Assembly: GCA_000827265.1 (NCBI GenBank)
Contig: KN834751.1
Location: 1,085,977 to 1,149,976, forward strand
Length of the DNA: 64,000 bases
Reading direction: 5' to 3'
Origin: Collybiopsis luxurians FD-317 M1
Lineage: Eukaryota; Basidiomycota; Agaricomycetes; Agaricales; Omphalotaceae
Positions 22,660 through 33,497 of this stretch are shown piece by piece (positions within the stretch are counted from its first letter, which is position 1; each line of letters starts with the position of its first letter). A model generated the notes under the pieces. The model saw only the letters and a list, made by a program, of their open reading frames with translations, had not been told where the DNA came from and ran no database searches. Position numbers and translations under genes: made by a program.

Positions 22660-23740
22660 ATGGGCTACTACTACAATTATGGCCTCCCGAGCTTTATTAT
22701 CATAGTAATTGCGTTATATCTCTTGTTCACCGGTACAATTTCAATTCAAGGCTCTGGGATCTCACCTCTAATCTCAGTCATATCTGTCGCACAGGTTCCG
22801 GCGAAGCCTTCAACGTTGGCAAATTCTTGGAAGAATCGAGCCCTTATGCCTGGGCAGCAACTGGTATTGGACTCTGTATAGGTCTGAGCGTTTTGGGAGC
22901 TGGATGGTGCGTTGGGTCGTCCATTTGTTTTTCTGTAATGAGCTGGAACTGATCTGTTCACTGTTCGTTGAATTTCCTCCTCCGCTGTCTCCTTGCTTGT
23001 TCTGCAATTTCTACTGGATTTCAACACTGTTCATTTACCGGTTCGCAGGGGTATCTTCATTACTGGAGCATCGATTCTCGGAGGGGGTGTCAGGGCTCCG
23101 CGTATTTCGACCAAGAACCTTATTAGGTCAGTCTGGTTTTTCGTTCCACTCTGTTTGAATGCTAATCATTCTTCTAAAGTATCATTTTCTGCGAAGTTGT
23201 AGCCATTTACGGTGTCGTATGTCTCGGTTGGCGGTCTGTACATCCGTCCCTAACTTCATCCATTCTCCTAGATTATCGGAATCGTCTATTCAGCCAAGCT
23301 AAGCAGCGTCCCAGACACTTTATTGTATACTAGAGAAAATTACTTCACTGGTAAGTCATGTTCTTTCTTACCTCCTATCCTTGTGCTAACTATTTCGACT
23401 TATGTCACTTAGGCTACGCTATGTTCTGGGGTGGCTTCACCGTGGGCATGTGCAACCTCCTATGTGGTATCTGTGTAGGAATCACTGGCTCCACTGCGGC
23501 TCTGTCCGACGCAGCAGACCCCAACCTGTTTGTCAAGATTCTTGTTGTGGAGGTATTTGGTAGTATCCTAGGGCTATTTGGATTGATCGGTACGCAGTCA
23601 GGCCGCTGCTCCGTATCTACGCGTTCCTAATGTTCGTTTAACATTCCGCAGTTGGCCTTCTCATGACGAGCTCTGCAAACGAGTTTGTAGCTGCCACGGA
23701 TGCTGCCACTTCACCCATTGCTTCACCATTTGCACACTGA
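22660..23740 (+). CDS. VMA16: V-type ATPase proteolipid subunit c''
   Basis: A membrane proteolipid of the V0 rotor ring that carries protons across vacuolar and endosomal membranes. Short exons encode, in order: [20 protein letters not shown] (first membrane helix), [60 protein letters not shown], and [19 protein letters not shown], which carries the buried Glu needed for proton transport. [36 protein letters not shown] and [19 protein letters not shown] follow. The protein ends with [20 protein letters not shown] and a short tail. The order and spacing match subunit c'' rather than c or c', because of the extra N-terminal helix and the FNVGKFLEE linker. The assembly gap lies about 280 bp upstream of the start. 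Confidence 0.95.
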
Positions 23741-24828
23741 TATTCGTCAACGATGATGCATATCGAGGAAGCCCCAAATATACCTACGTACATCCATCCA
23801 GCCCTAATATCCCTTTACACACTGTTGAACCGGAGACGCTGAATGAATCATTTTTGTAAATGCGCAGTATGGAATCGCCCAGCTTGTTCGACAGCTGGAA
23901 CTTTATTTTTACTCTCCTGCTGCTCATGAGCTTCAAGCATTTCTAATGCGGCGCTGAGTCTTAGGCTATTCTAGGAGATGAACTTCGAGCTTCACCCGGT
24001 AAAGGCTAAATTATTTGAAGAAATTTACCCTTTCCATATGCAAAGAGGCAGGCACTCAAGTAGAAATTACCATGAAAGTGGAGATGCCAATATTGTTCGA
24101 GACCAGGTCATTTGCGACGCTACCCTCCCTCAAGCGTAGTTTCATCCGCTTGTGTGAAAACTACTCTTCCTGCTGGCCTAGTCCGTCCTCATTTATTGCT
24201 TGCATACCCCTTTTTCGTTCATCCCACTAAGTATGCATCTTAGCGTTAATCATGGATTTTCATTTGTTTTCGCCAGCTGATAATCTCGGAAATGTATGAA
24301 TACGTAAATTCACCAAACTGAATAAACCTAGTGATTTGAACTAGTACACGATTAATTTGCGTCTCGAGCTACAGGATGCAATGGGTTTTTTTGCCTTGGC
24401 AGGTGCTGGTATGAAGCCCTTGGCCCTGTACAGTAGAAGGAAATGAGGAACCAAATCTCGCGGAGGCGCGGGAAGGGACGACTGCGCACGGAGGCGCACG
24501 GAGGTGGCAGTCCGGGATGGCTCCGGGGCGTGGTTACAATTTAAAGTCGACTTGGGATCTCTCAAACTTGACCTGCAATTCTCACCCACAACGCCCACGA
24601 ATCTCTTCTAGTCACCGTTTGGAATCTCCATCACTATCAGGATCAGGATCATCAGCGCACTGGTCAACTGAATCCGGTGCCAGCTTGCTCTTGTACTCTT
24701 TTGACCTCTCAACCCCCAACAAAGCGCACCAAACTTGAAGGAACTACTTTGCTGGCAGAATTACCGACCGGACACCGGATATTTCACGTTAAATTGATTC
24801 GAGAGACCTTTTAAATACCGACTCTACA
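23741..24828. other. Intergenic, nothing recognised
   Basis: The 3' flank of the V-ATPase gene and the 5' flank of the CUE-domain gene. No RNA gene or repeat was recognised. Confidence 0.5.
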
Positions 24829-26415
24829 ATGACTGAAACTACACACTTTATTAGTCCCCCGCCGCGTACTGGAGCTGGCGCTGGGATGGACGAAATTGAC
24901 CTTGATGCCCCCGCCGCAGCTCTTACATCAATGCCGGACCCCGCCATCGCCCCAGAAACAGCTGCAGTCCCGACTGAGCAGCGAGAAAGGGAGAGCGTCA
25001 GGGATCCAAAGCTGTCAACATTACAAGGAATGTTTCCCGATTTCGATGAATCTTTACTGTGAGTTCATACTTGTTTTCTTTCCCCTGTCTCCGTTAATCG
25101 TTTGGTTTTCGTTGTTTGACAGACAATCCGTATTAGGCTCTGTCGGGGGAAACACTGACCGAGCCATTGATGTTTTACTTGGAATGAGCGATCCAGAGTA
25201 TCACAGTGACGCTAGGCCACAGGAACAGGAGGAACAGCCTGTTTTGGTGTGTACGCTCTAGTTTGTGATTGCCATAATACTGAACTTTTCTACCAGTCTC
25301 AAGAGGAGCTCGACGCGCGTTTCGCTCGTCAGCTGTACATGGAGGATCAGCAACAGGCCCAAGCCGCTTGGGAGGCTCAGCAACAACAACACCGCCCGCG
25401 ACCGGCATTCAACACTGGCCGTCGTGCGTCGCAGATGCAGCAGGAACCGGAACGTGACACAATGACAGAAATTGGGGATCAGTTTAACAAGATTGCCGAA
25501 TGTACGCGTCATCCTCGTAAACCGAATATCTGAGGCTCATCTGACCGTTTCGCAATACAGCTGGCAAAAGGACTTTTGGGAATATATTTTCGAAAGTTAA
25601 GGCCAAGATTGCAGAGTTTGACCAGCCTAGACAAGAAGGATCGGCGTCTTCCTCGTACAACCCCGATGCAAGTAGTGCAGGGTATCAATATCAAGGTTCA
25701 TATCCCACTGCGCAGCAGCATCGGCACCAGCGTATGCAGCAGCAGCAATACCTACTCCAACAACAGCATCAACAGCAGCAGCAGCAGCAGCAGCCGGCGT
25801 ATTACGACCCAAATGCTACCTCCGACTCACCACCATCTTCACCGGGCGGCCATGAGTTTTCGTCCGGGTACGAGGCGACGCCAGTCCCTAGAGCCGGTAC
25901 AGCAAGTGCGTGGTCTGTTTTTGAAGGACCAGTCGGTAAATGCTGATCGTTCCCCATCCATTTCTAGATGTTCCACAGTCTACTCCGCCACGGTCTCCTC
26001 CTATCGATGCAGGTAAGTATTCCATTCTGCCTACCTATATACATTCTCTCCGTGTTTTGTTACATCTCGTCTTCTGTCATTCCATTCATCTAAACTGTCT
26101 TCTCGCCCAGGTAAACTCGGTCTCCTTCCCAAACGACCTGTATCCCTCCTCCGCCCGCAAAGTCCAGGTAGCCCTCCGGCCGATGGAGCTCCCGGACATC
26201 CGAAGAGGATCTCTACTGAGCTAATCTCAGATTCCCCTCCGGCTCCTGCAGCTAGACATAATAGCGATGCGGATGATTTGTACGCTGATGCTGAAGAGGC
26301 GGCGGCGGAGACGGAAAATCCGTTCGATGATGAGTATGAGCATGTACATGGACATGATGGACATGCGGAGCAGACAAAGGCGACGACGCAGGTGGCTGAG
26401 AGTGGTTCAAAGTGA
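24829..26415 (+). CDS. CUE5: CUE-domain ubiquitin-binding protein, Cue5-like
   Basis: A probable ubiquitin-binding adaptor; in yeast, Cue5 links ubiquitinated aggregates to Atg8 for autophagy. The start MTETTHFISPPPRTGAG is followed by an Ala/Pro-rich leader. The CUE domain is KLSTLQGMFPDFDESLLQ spliced to SVLGSVGGNTDRAIDVLLGM, with the MFP and C-terminal LL motifs. Next come EELDARFARQLYMED, typical of fungal Cue5-like proteins, and TEIGDQFNKIAE. A Gln-rich stretch (CAG/CAA tract near 25725-25795) and Pro/Ser-rich segments follow. Exon joins preserve GKLGLLPKRPVSLLR near the C-terminus, a conserved block of the family. The tail is acidic and His-rich. An Atg8-interacting motif was not clearly identified, so autophagy function is inferred from homology. 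Confidence 0.82.
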
Positions 26416-26539
26416 TTTTTTGTTTCTGGTTTTTTTGCTGTTGCGTACTTTCCCCGTATTTCCGTATGTATTTTGAACTTGCGTTGCTTACCTAGATGCC
26501 TGTTCGAGATTATTTCTCTATATGGACAGATGTACTTAG

Positions 26540-26559
26540 TTTTTTTTTTTTTTTTTTTT
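26540..26559 (+). repeat. Poly-T tract (20 bp)
   Basis: Twenty consecutive T residues in the 3' flank of the CUE-domain gene, about 125 bp after its stop codon. Confidence 0.95.
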
Positions 26560-26966
26560 CAGTTGTATGTTGTGTATGTTTTACTGTATGTATGGGACTA
26601 ATGTAATGCATTGATACCCTTCGCGTCCATGCCCGTTTGCGTGGCTATTGTCTAATGGTGATGGACTTTAAAAACTTGGGGATTAGGAACAACGCGATTC
26701 TGCTTTGTTCTGCTTATCATTTTTGTATATAGCTGAAATGTGTTCGAACCTAACTCCTGGTTTTGGAAATAAATTCGGGTATTTCCAGGCGGAAAAACAT
26801 GGGTTTGGAGCTCAGACGGTGGCACAAGTCCCAGATTTTTCTGCACTCCATGCTCCAAAAAAAATCAAGGATCAATTAAATAGTAATACTTGGTACATTG
26901 GCGAAATATATAAATCGAATGCGTATTGAGATTGCACGGTGCCTTCGTCGAGCTCAAGCTCAGGGC

Positions 26967-28257
26967 TCAAGGGCAGAAAGTCAAGGTATAATCAGGAGCA
27001 CCGCTGGCAGGGCAAGTCCAGAGTGCAGTACCGCTTTGTTCGTCGTAGGGGTAGACATGCGAGTCGGGGCAGGGGCCCTCTGTTTCAGAAAAGAAGAAAT
27101 ATCAATGATCGTTGGTCTGGACGTCTGAGGGTAATAGAGGTCATGAACGTACTGAAGAACTTGTAGTCGGTGACACCGGATGGAAGGCAGGTCGCAGCTG
27201 TTAGTAAAAGGCAAATGTTTACCGTGTTTAGTTTTGCTTATACTGAGAGAAATCTTCACTGCCTACCTGTGTTGTGCGAGCCAGTGCAGCAGTTGGGTGA
27301 GTCATCTGCAGGAGAATGGAGCATTCTAGTCCTGTTTACGGAAGCGGATTGGAGGAGAAAGACTAACTTGGGTTTCCGTCAAGATTTGCCTTGCAAGCAC
27401 TCAGGCAACCAGCAACCGCTCCGGAAGAGTCTTTCACTTGCAGATCCGCTGGGCCTAGATGAGAATAGAAGCACCATCAGCAAGATAATTTTTCTCCTTG
27501 TTCACTGGGTAACGTACAGTTCGAGTTCAAGTTTGCGGGGCAGGACGCAGTGTGGCAAGAGGTGTCGCTAACAGTAACAGCAACAGGTATATTGAAGCCA
27601 TCTACTTCAGAAACGTCGTAGTTATCGAGGTCTCCGCCGCCGGAAAGAGTCCATTCTGCAAGAGTTGCTGGCGGAACCCCCTGTGAACGGACAGTAGAAA
27701 GATAGTTCAGCCTGAGGGACCATGGGAGGCATGAATACGCGAAAGCGACACGTACAGTACCGGTAGACTTGTCGCAAACGAGCCCACCGTTGCAACCACC
27801 AGTTACACAGGAGGTAGGTCCCTGGACGGTGCTAAAGTCGCACTCCGTACGACCCCAAATTCTACCTGCCTTCCAGTTATCGGGAACTGTGAAGGTCACT
27901 GTTTTACCAGCGTCCTGTTCCCACCTGTAAATTGGAGTCTGCGCTTTAGTGCTTTTCAGCCCCCTGTGGCGTTATCGACTCACCCGTTGGGCTGGTTGGG
28001 AACGGCGGATCCAACGTTGAGGTCGGTGAACATCTGAAGAGATCGTCAGGTTATCCAATTGGTGAGGTAGCTTGTAGGCGAGGGGAACATACTCCAGGCC
28101 TGAAAATCATGGCTTTTCAGGACAAATGAGGGCGACAAAGGAATCAGACACACCAGACAGTATAAGCGCAGTTGTTCTTGACCGTGAAAGTTCGGTCAGC
28201 GGCAACTCTAGAAGCGAGAGCAAGGGAAATGAAGAACACTCCAACATAGTTAATCAA
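26967..28257 (-). pseudogene. Thaumatin-like protein, copy A, start codon out of frame
   Basis: A thaumatin (PR-5) family locus whose homologues are secreted, disulphide-rich wall-associated proteins. Exons after the signal peptide are intact: RTFTVKNNCAYTVW, VTFTVPDNWKAGRIWGRTEC, GGCNGGLVCD, GVPPATLAEWTL, DNYDVSEVDGFNIP, DSPNCCTGSHNT and DYTLTFCP. The conserved Arg, Glu and Asp residues of the REDDD cleft are present in GRIWGR, LAEWTL, YDVS and VDGFN. Compared with copy B, one base is missing just after the ATG (28257-28255), so ATG is out of frame with the signal peptide (YVGVFFISLALAS). The next upstream in-frame codons run to a TAA without any ATG. Either this is a recent pseudogene or a sequencing error. 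Confidence 0.8.
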
Positions 28258-28356
28258 CGAGAGGTCGGGAAGTGGGTACGCTGGATTCGTTTACAAAGAC
28301 TTCGAACGAGAACGTCGACGAAGTGCGATGGGGTTCCATAGTCAAATCAACGCAAT

Positions 28357-28367
28357 CTTTTATACCC
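28357..28367 (-). promoter_or_regulatory. TATA box of thaumatin-like copy A
   Basis: The minus strand reads GGGTATAAAAG, about 105 bp upstream of the former ATG, at the same relative place as in copy B. Confidence 0.65.
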
Positions 28368-28831
28368 TCCAAAATCAAAGACTCTGTCACCTTTCTCGTT
28401 TCACAAATTTCGCAAATAATAGCCAAATGGAGCGTTCCAACAACGGTATACGCTATTGTGGAGTGAGGCGCACTGCAGAATCAATTGCATCTAACATTCA
28501 TGCAGCGGTGCAGGAAGAGTGCATGACTCCGGCAATGAGTGATCGTGCAGAGAGCGTACGTACTGTACGTACACCAGCCCGCATTGTTCGGGCTGCGGAT
28601 TGACCAGCGCCGGAGAAAGAGATGAGTTGGAATAATAGTGATTTGCAAATCACTTCAATACCTTCGCCGAGGCATTCAATCTTGACACCTGTGGACTGTC
28701 GGCTTCGTCGAGTAATCTCGATATCGTGCCGGATTGATCAACAAAGTTGTGGTTGTCCAACAAAAGATTGGAATGTGAAATTTGACGCTTGCCTCCACTT
28801 CAATATCTAAAATCTATCTATAACAGAGAGG

Positions 28832-28944
28832 AAGGCTTTTATTGGAGCTATCTCATTGCCGGAGAGACAAACACTCTTTTAGAAGGATTTCCAAAAAGAA
28901 ACAACAAAATGTTAAGATGCTCCACACAGGTCATATCTGATAAA
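28832..28944 (+). repeat. Direct repeat D, left copy
   Basis: Begins AAGGCTTTTATTGGAGC and matches 29119-29250 at most positions, with a deletion of about 20 bp. It abuts the TA-flanked MITE on its right side. Its origin is unknown. Confidence 0.75.
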
Positions 28945-28953
28945 TCTATAATA

Positions 28954-29109
28954 CTGTACCATTTCGAAAGGAAGTTCAGTCATGCGTAGTTGGCCAAAAA
29001 ATCCGACACTGGTTTTAATGTGACTTTTTCTCAACTTTCCAGATTTTTTTTTGTATTTTTTATTGACCAAAATTCCTAAATCAATGAAATTCCATTTGAA
29101 ATGGTACAG
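28954..29109. mobile_element. Short MITE with TA flanks (Tc1/mariner-like)
   Basis: A 156-bp element. Its left end is CTGTACCATTTCGAAAGGA and its right end, reversed, is CTGTACCATTTCAAATGGA. Each end is bordered by the dinucleotide TA (28952-28953 and 29110-29111), the target duplication typical of Tc1/mariner transposition. There is no coding capacity. It sits exactly between the two copies of direct repeat D. Confidence 0.65.
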
Positions 29110-29118
29110 TACTATAAG

Positions 29119-29250
29119 AAGGCTTTTATTGGAGCTATCTCATTGCCTGAGAGACAAACACTCTTTTAGAAGGAGACTCCGGAGTTCAAAGGACCAAAAG
29201 GAAACAACAAAATGTTACTAAGATGCTCCTTCAAGTCATATCTGATAAAA
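29119..29250 (+). repeat. Direct repeat D, right copy
   Basis: The second copy of the AAGGCTTTTATTGGAGC repeat, about 130 bp, starting immediately right of the TA-flanked MITE. It retains a GGAGTTCAAAGGACC stretch that is missing from the left copy. Confidence 0.75.
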
Positions 29251-29285
29251 GACAGGTGCTTGAAGAGCTGAATGAGCCAGATATG

Positions 29286-29867
29286 CAGTGTTGCCGCGGT
29301 TCGGTGCGCGAACCTACTGAACCCGGTGTGAACCTTAAAGGTTCGCGAACCTGGAGGTTCCAGGTTCGGGTGGTGGTGAACCTGAATTGAACCTCTGAAC
29401 CTGAACTGAACCTGCAACAGTTTGCAGACCAAAATATGTATCTGAAAGAGGCAGATTGATTTTTTTCATCTCTTCTAAGATTAGTGACTCATAATTAAGG
29501 TAGAAAAAATTTCCTCAAATGAGTTTCTAAGTGAACAAATTTAAATCTTGTTACATGATATGCTATACATCATACTTGCTCCCAGTAATTGAGATAAATG
29601 CTGATCTATAGGACTATTTAACAACCTGACAGGCCCATTTTGAGTGAATAAATATGTATGGGTAGCAAAAATTCAAGTTATGGAGCTTAAAAAGTACTTA
29701 TCTATTCAACCTGAAATTTTGAAGGTTCGGAGGTTCGAACCCGGTTCTGAACCTGGACCGAACTTCAGGTTCAAGGTTCAACAAATGCTGAACCAAACCT
29801 TGAGGTTCAGGTTCAGGTTCACCAAAAATGGCAGGTTCGCGCACTGAACCGAACCGTGGCAACACTG
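29286..29867. mobile_element. Non-autonomous hAT-type element with 8-bp target-site duplication
   Basis: A 582-bp element. The left end is CAGTGTTGCCGCGGTTCGGT and the right end, reversed, is CAGTGTTGCCACGGTTCGGT. It is flanked by perfect 8-bp direct repeats CAGATATG (29278-29285 and 29868-29875). A CAGTGTTGCC-type terminus with an 8-bp duplication is the hallmark of hAT transposons. Both subterminal regions are packed with GGTTCAGGTTC/GAACCTGAACC units in opposite orientation, plausible transposase-binding repeats. No transposase is encoded. Confidence 0.9.
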
Positions 29868-29875
29868 CAGATATG

Positions 29876-31541
29876 GAATGGATTGCCTTGTTAGTGTAGT
29901 TAGTCTCCTCTAAGCAGACAGCAAATACACCGACAATCACTAGTGACTAAAGTGATATTCCTTTATTGAGATGGTATTTGATGAGCGGTCATGGATGCAA
30001 TGATGCATCATAACTATGTGTGTGGATAACATCCAAATCATACTGGTATGATACTACTTGATCATGGATTCATCATAAACCCATTATTTTACACTTCCAC
30101 ACAGCAACAGACAGTTTTTATGCTGGGCAAAAAACTCACTCAAAGGAGAATTCTTGGCAGCAGTGGCTCACTGAACTCTGTGTGATGTTTGTAGTATGAT
30201 GAAATGATTGTAGCTGCAGTAGGTCTTTGTCACCAACTTGGAAGCTATCCCAATAAGCGGCAGTGCTTCATCCTTGATCTTCAGATGGCTTGGGGTCACA
30301 GTGATCACAAGTCACTAAATGCTCGAACAAATTCTAAAAACAGTAGGTCACAAGCAGAAAATCACTCAAAAGTCTGAATGATCTGTGATTAATTACTCAA
30401 ATTTGTGGGATGGGCCATCGCACTTCACGCGTGGCATGTACAAGTCCGGACACAAAATGGTCAGAATTTCACATGTATATGGATAATACTATATGCAATT
30501 ACAAATATTAAAAAACAATGCCCTGATTCATGAAATCCATCAAATTTCCTTTTCCATGTACTATCACTGACATTCTCCAGAACAGCATAGTTAAAATTGA
30601 CAGGCAATATTACAGAGTAAGCACTTCCTGCCAATTCCAGGGCTGGACTTGCCCACTGTGTTCCCCAGCTGTAATTATAATTGTCTTATGATTAAAACAA
30701 GGCAAGAAGTTCAAAGCTTTTTTTAACCATAAAAGGAATGTAATGACCAGCGAAATCTAGCTTTAATAACAAAGGTAATTGCAAAGCTTTTATGGTCGAA
30801 ATCATTGTCTTTTATCAGTGGGAATCAAAAAGGAATATTCAATTTTTTTGAGCAAAATTCAGCCTTAATTGTTATCTTTTTCTCGATTATAATACGGGGC
30901 AAAAAGGCTCTAAATGTTCAGCATTTTTTTGGGCAAAAATAGGAATTTATTTCAAATCTATTTACGGTAATAATCACGGCCGAAAAAAATTGAGCCAGTC
31001 ATAGTGTGTGGTAGCTTTGAGCTATCCACTGGTGCAGATTACCTGTGGGAAAGAAAAAGAGTTATGGGAAAAAGCTCACGGTGAAGAAAACAGCGTCGCT
31101 GGCTATACAAGGGATCACCAACATAGAAAAAGAGAACCAGACAGCTCAGAATTTGGATGTAGAAATTTTATGATAGAAATTACCATTTCTACCAAGTTTC
31201 AAGCAAAATTGTGGGCAGAAGAGGGCTGGATTGAGTAAAAATATTGTGATGATGATAAGAGAAAGGTGGAAATGGAGAGCCAAACATGGAGGTAACAAAA
31301 AGCACACAGCTCAATGAGGGCTACAAATGAGGGACATCTAAAGCAAACAAACAATAAAAGGAAGAATACCAAGAAAGAAACAAAAAACAGCAGATGGGCA
31401 CAGAAGGAGGCAGAACATGATTGTCAAGAAGGTCACGCACATAACAAGTGTCACAAATGAAGTGACATGCCCAAAGACGGGGAAAAAACATAAAGAGAAC
31501 GTGAGAACCGTGGGAAAGTGGACAAGTCCGATGCAAGACGA
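29876..31541. other. AT-rich, CpG-poor island without genes
   Basis: No credible gene. CG dinucleotides are scarce (about 13 counted by eye in the 1.1 kb from 29881), whereas flanking genes have several per 100 bp. TG, CA, homopolymer A/T runs and short ORFs dominate. This looks like old, decayed transposon DNA, but I could not assign it to a family. Confidence 0.55.
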
Positions 31542-32061
31542 CTCCTCCATTTCATTCCGGACTCGTAAATTCTCCCGATGCATGTTCATCAGGAAAAACT
31601 ACTTGGAGCCCAGGCTGCCAGGGGATGACCCCCAAATCCTAGGCTAGCCGAGGGAAACCTAGGACAGTTCAGGACAGTTCAGGTTGTCGTAGGTTTCCCT
31701 GGGCTTCCCTGGGGATCCCTGGGATAGCCTAGGATTTGGGGGTCATCCCTTGGCAGCCTGGGCTCCAAGTAGTTTTTCTGATGTTTCTTGAGTCTTGAAT
31801 CAAGTAAGCATTCTTGTGCATCTATTGTAAGAGCTGTAAATGCTAAAGAGCATGCAATGAAATTCTGGGTCAGTCACTTGTAAAGACTCGATTTGTCTCC
31901 TGGGCTAGTGCTGGGAAGGGTCGGGTCAGGTGGGCTGGGGGCCTGAACCCTAGTAAAGAAACAGCCTCAGGCTTAAGTTGAGATCAGCGTTTTCAGAAGC
32001 TCAACTGGTATAGAAATGCTTTTCAAATATTGTGTTATGAGTCCGGAATGAAACGGAGGAA
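31542..32061. mobile_element. Possible MITE-like element bounded by a 24-bp inverted repeat
   Basis: The left arm CTCCTCCATTTCATTCCGG (31542-31565 in full) matches the reverse complement of 32038-32061, TTCCTCCGTTTCATTCCGG, and both continue ACTC. The sequence resembles Stowaway/mariner termini, but no clear TA duplication is visible and the outermost bases differ. The fold-back element at 31587-31783 lies inside. Confidence 0.45.
31587..31783. repeat. Large palindrome / fold-back element
   Basis: Two arms of about 57 bp, near-perfect inverted repeats, start CATCAGGAAAAACTACTTGG on the left and end at the matching CTGATG on the right. The arms share GGATGACCCCCAAATCCTAGG. The centre holds CCTAGG and CCCTGGG units and a second, smaller hairpin (GGGAAACCTAGG pairing with CGTAGGTTTCCC). 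The transcript or single strand would form a very stable stem. Confidence 0.85.
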
Positions 32062-32126
32062 TTTTCATGGGTGCTTATGCATTTTAACTTTTAGTAACCG
32101 AATCGCCCCTAAATGGTCAATAGCGC

Positions 32127-32860
32127 TTATTTGTAGTTTCTCAATTCTTTGATTTCATCAAATTTTTTTTCCCATCTCTTCCAGTCAACTACTACTTCGG
32201 ACCATTCATTTGTACTTGAATCCATGGGCACTCCAGCACTGAGATTCCAGTGTTCCATGCATAATATCAATCCTTCTGAACTTGTACCTGCCCTGTGCAC
32301 AGCGCGATGGCCCACCTTCACTCATCGGTGTTACCAATTTGGATCTTTTTTTAGCAAAGGAAAAAGTATGCCCCTTTGCACATTCCATCTTTTCTCGACC
32401 ACCTCGTAACCCAAGTATGTACTGACCCGGGAAAGTGCAAAATCTTTGACCTGTCTAGAAAATTCCAAAAAGTCCGAACCAAAATATGCCAAAATTTGTT
32501 CCCCTTCTACCTCCTTAGCTGAAACTTCGGGAGACAAAGACTCAAAACAAACCTTCAAAGGAGAAGTTGGAGTATAAAGAATTTGTAAAGCTTGCTGCAA
32601 GTAAGTATAGGCCGTAAGTCTTCAAAGAACAAAACATCGGTAACTTTACTATAAGTGGCACTTCCATCAGGCTCCTCCAGAATCTGTCCAATCTTTGTCC
32701 GTGAATTCAGAGATATGAGTTCTAGGATTTGAAACCACTGGTAAGTATCCTCTACTTGTCTATCCCCTGGTACTCGGAAGCTTAGACTTTGCTCTTTAGT
32801 GACATGTTGAACGGTAGTACGAACTGATACCCTAGGATTATACACCTGATAACCTCCTCT
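32127..32860 (-). other. Possible degraded or multi-exon hypothetical gene
   Basis: Minus-strand open segments at 32845-32640, 32600-32331 and 32321-32127 have coding-like composition (for example RVPGDRQVEDTYQWFQILEL and EWSEVVVDWKRWEKKFDEIK). The first two can be joined in phase by assuming a 41-bp intron ending TTACTTGCAG. No domain is recognised and no full gene model could be built. It borders the transposon island and may be a remnant. Confidence 0.25.
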
Positions 32861-33497
32861 AAAGTTTGCTGGCCTTATAATACTGGGAGCGTTCTCATCC
32901 TTTCTATCCTTTGCTTCCCAAGCCTACTTGCTGAAAGGCTACGCTGATATGACCAGTCCTTTGGTTCTGCAGTTATAGCTTGCTTGTGCTCTGGCGTCTC
33001 GATGCTCGATAATCCTCCAGTCCTGTACGGTGATACAGCCTCAAAACTCTAGGCCGGGCGGCAGTGACAGCAGGAATAGACTCAGCTACAATGACCACAG
33101 GAACTGGTCCACCGTATCTTGATGCCGGTGATGTAGTAAGAGTAGATCTGTTGCTGAACTGAGTTCGAACTTACCTCCTCGTTTTTGGAAGAGATTGTTC
33201 GGCTATTTCCAAGTGGGGGCTGAAATGAAAATCCTGGGCATTACAGGGCCTAGATTTCTCCGCACTCGATGTCCTAAAAAGAACTGAAGGTCAATTCAAT
33301 GGTAATTTCTGGTACATTGGCGGTATATACAAATCCAGTGTGTAATGAGATTGCTGTGGTAGTCTGTGATATATGCTTTTTTTTTTTCCATGATCAGGGT
33401 ATATGTATTTGTATAAATAACTTCTCTTTCTTCTTCCTTCTCCCGACTTGACCAAGTCGCCTCGAGTCGTAGGTAGATGTTTCTCTCTAGTTCAAGC

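Larger units (their letters stand above)
26760..28807 (+). repeat. Segmental duplication, copy A (thaumatin-like locus)
   Basis: This segment is homologous in order and direction to 33181-35331, including the 3' flank (GGTACATTGGCG and neighbours), all exons and introns of the thaumatin-like gene, the TATA box and several hundred bases upstream (GTGGAGTGAGGCGCACTGCAG, TTCGGGCTGCGGATTG). Homology ends at CTCCACTTCAATATC, exactly where the transposon-rich island begins. Confidence 0.85.

Noticed and set aside
25725..25795. CAG/CAA tract as a free microsatellite
   Set aside because: It is in frame within the CUE-domain protein and encodes its Gln-rich segment.
31417..31647. ORF near the outer inverted repeat as a possible transposase
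   Set aside because: No DDE/D motif or helix-turn-helix could be seen and it crosses the element boundary.
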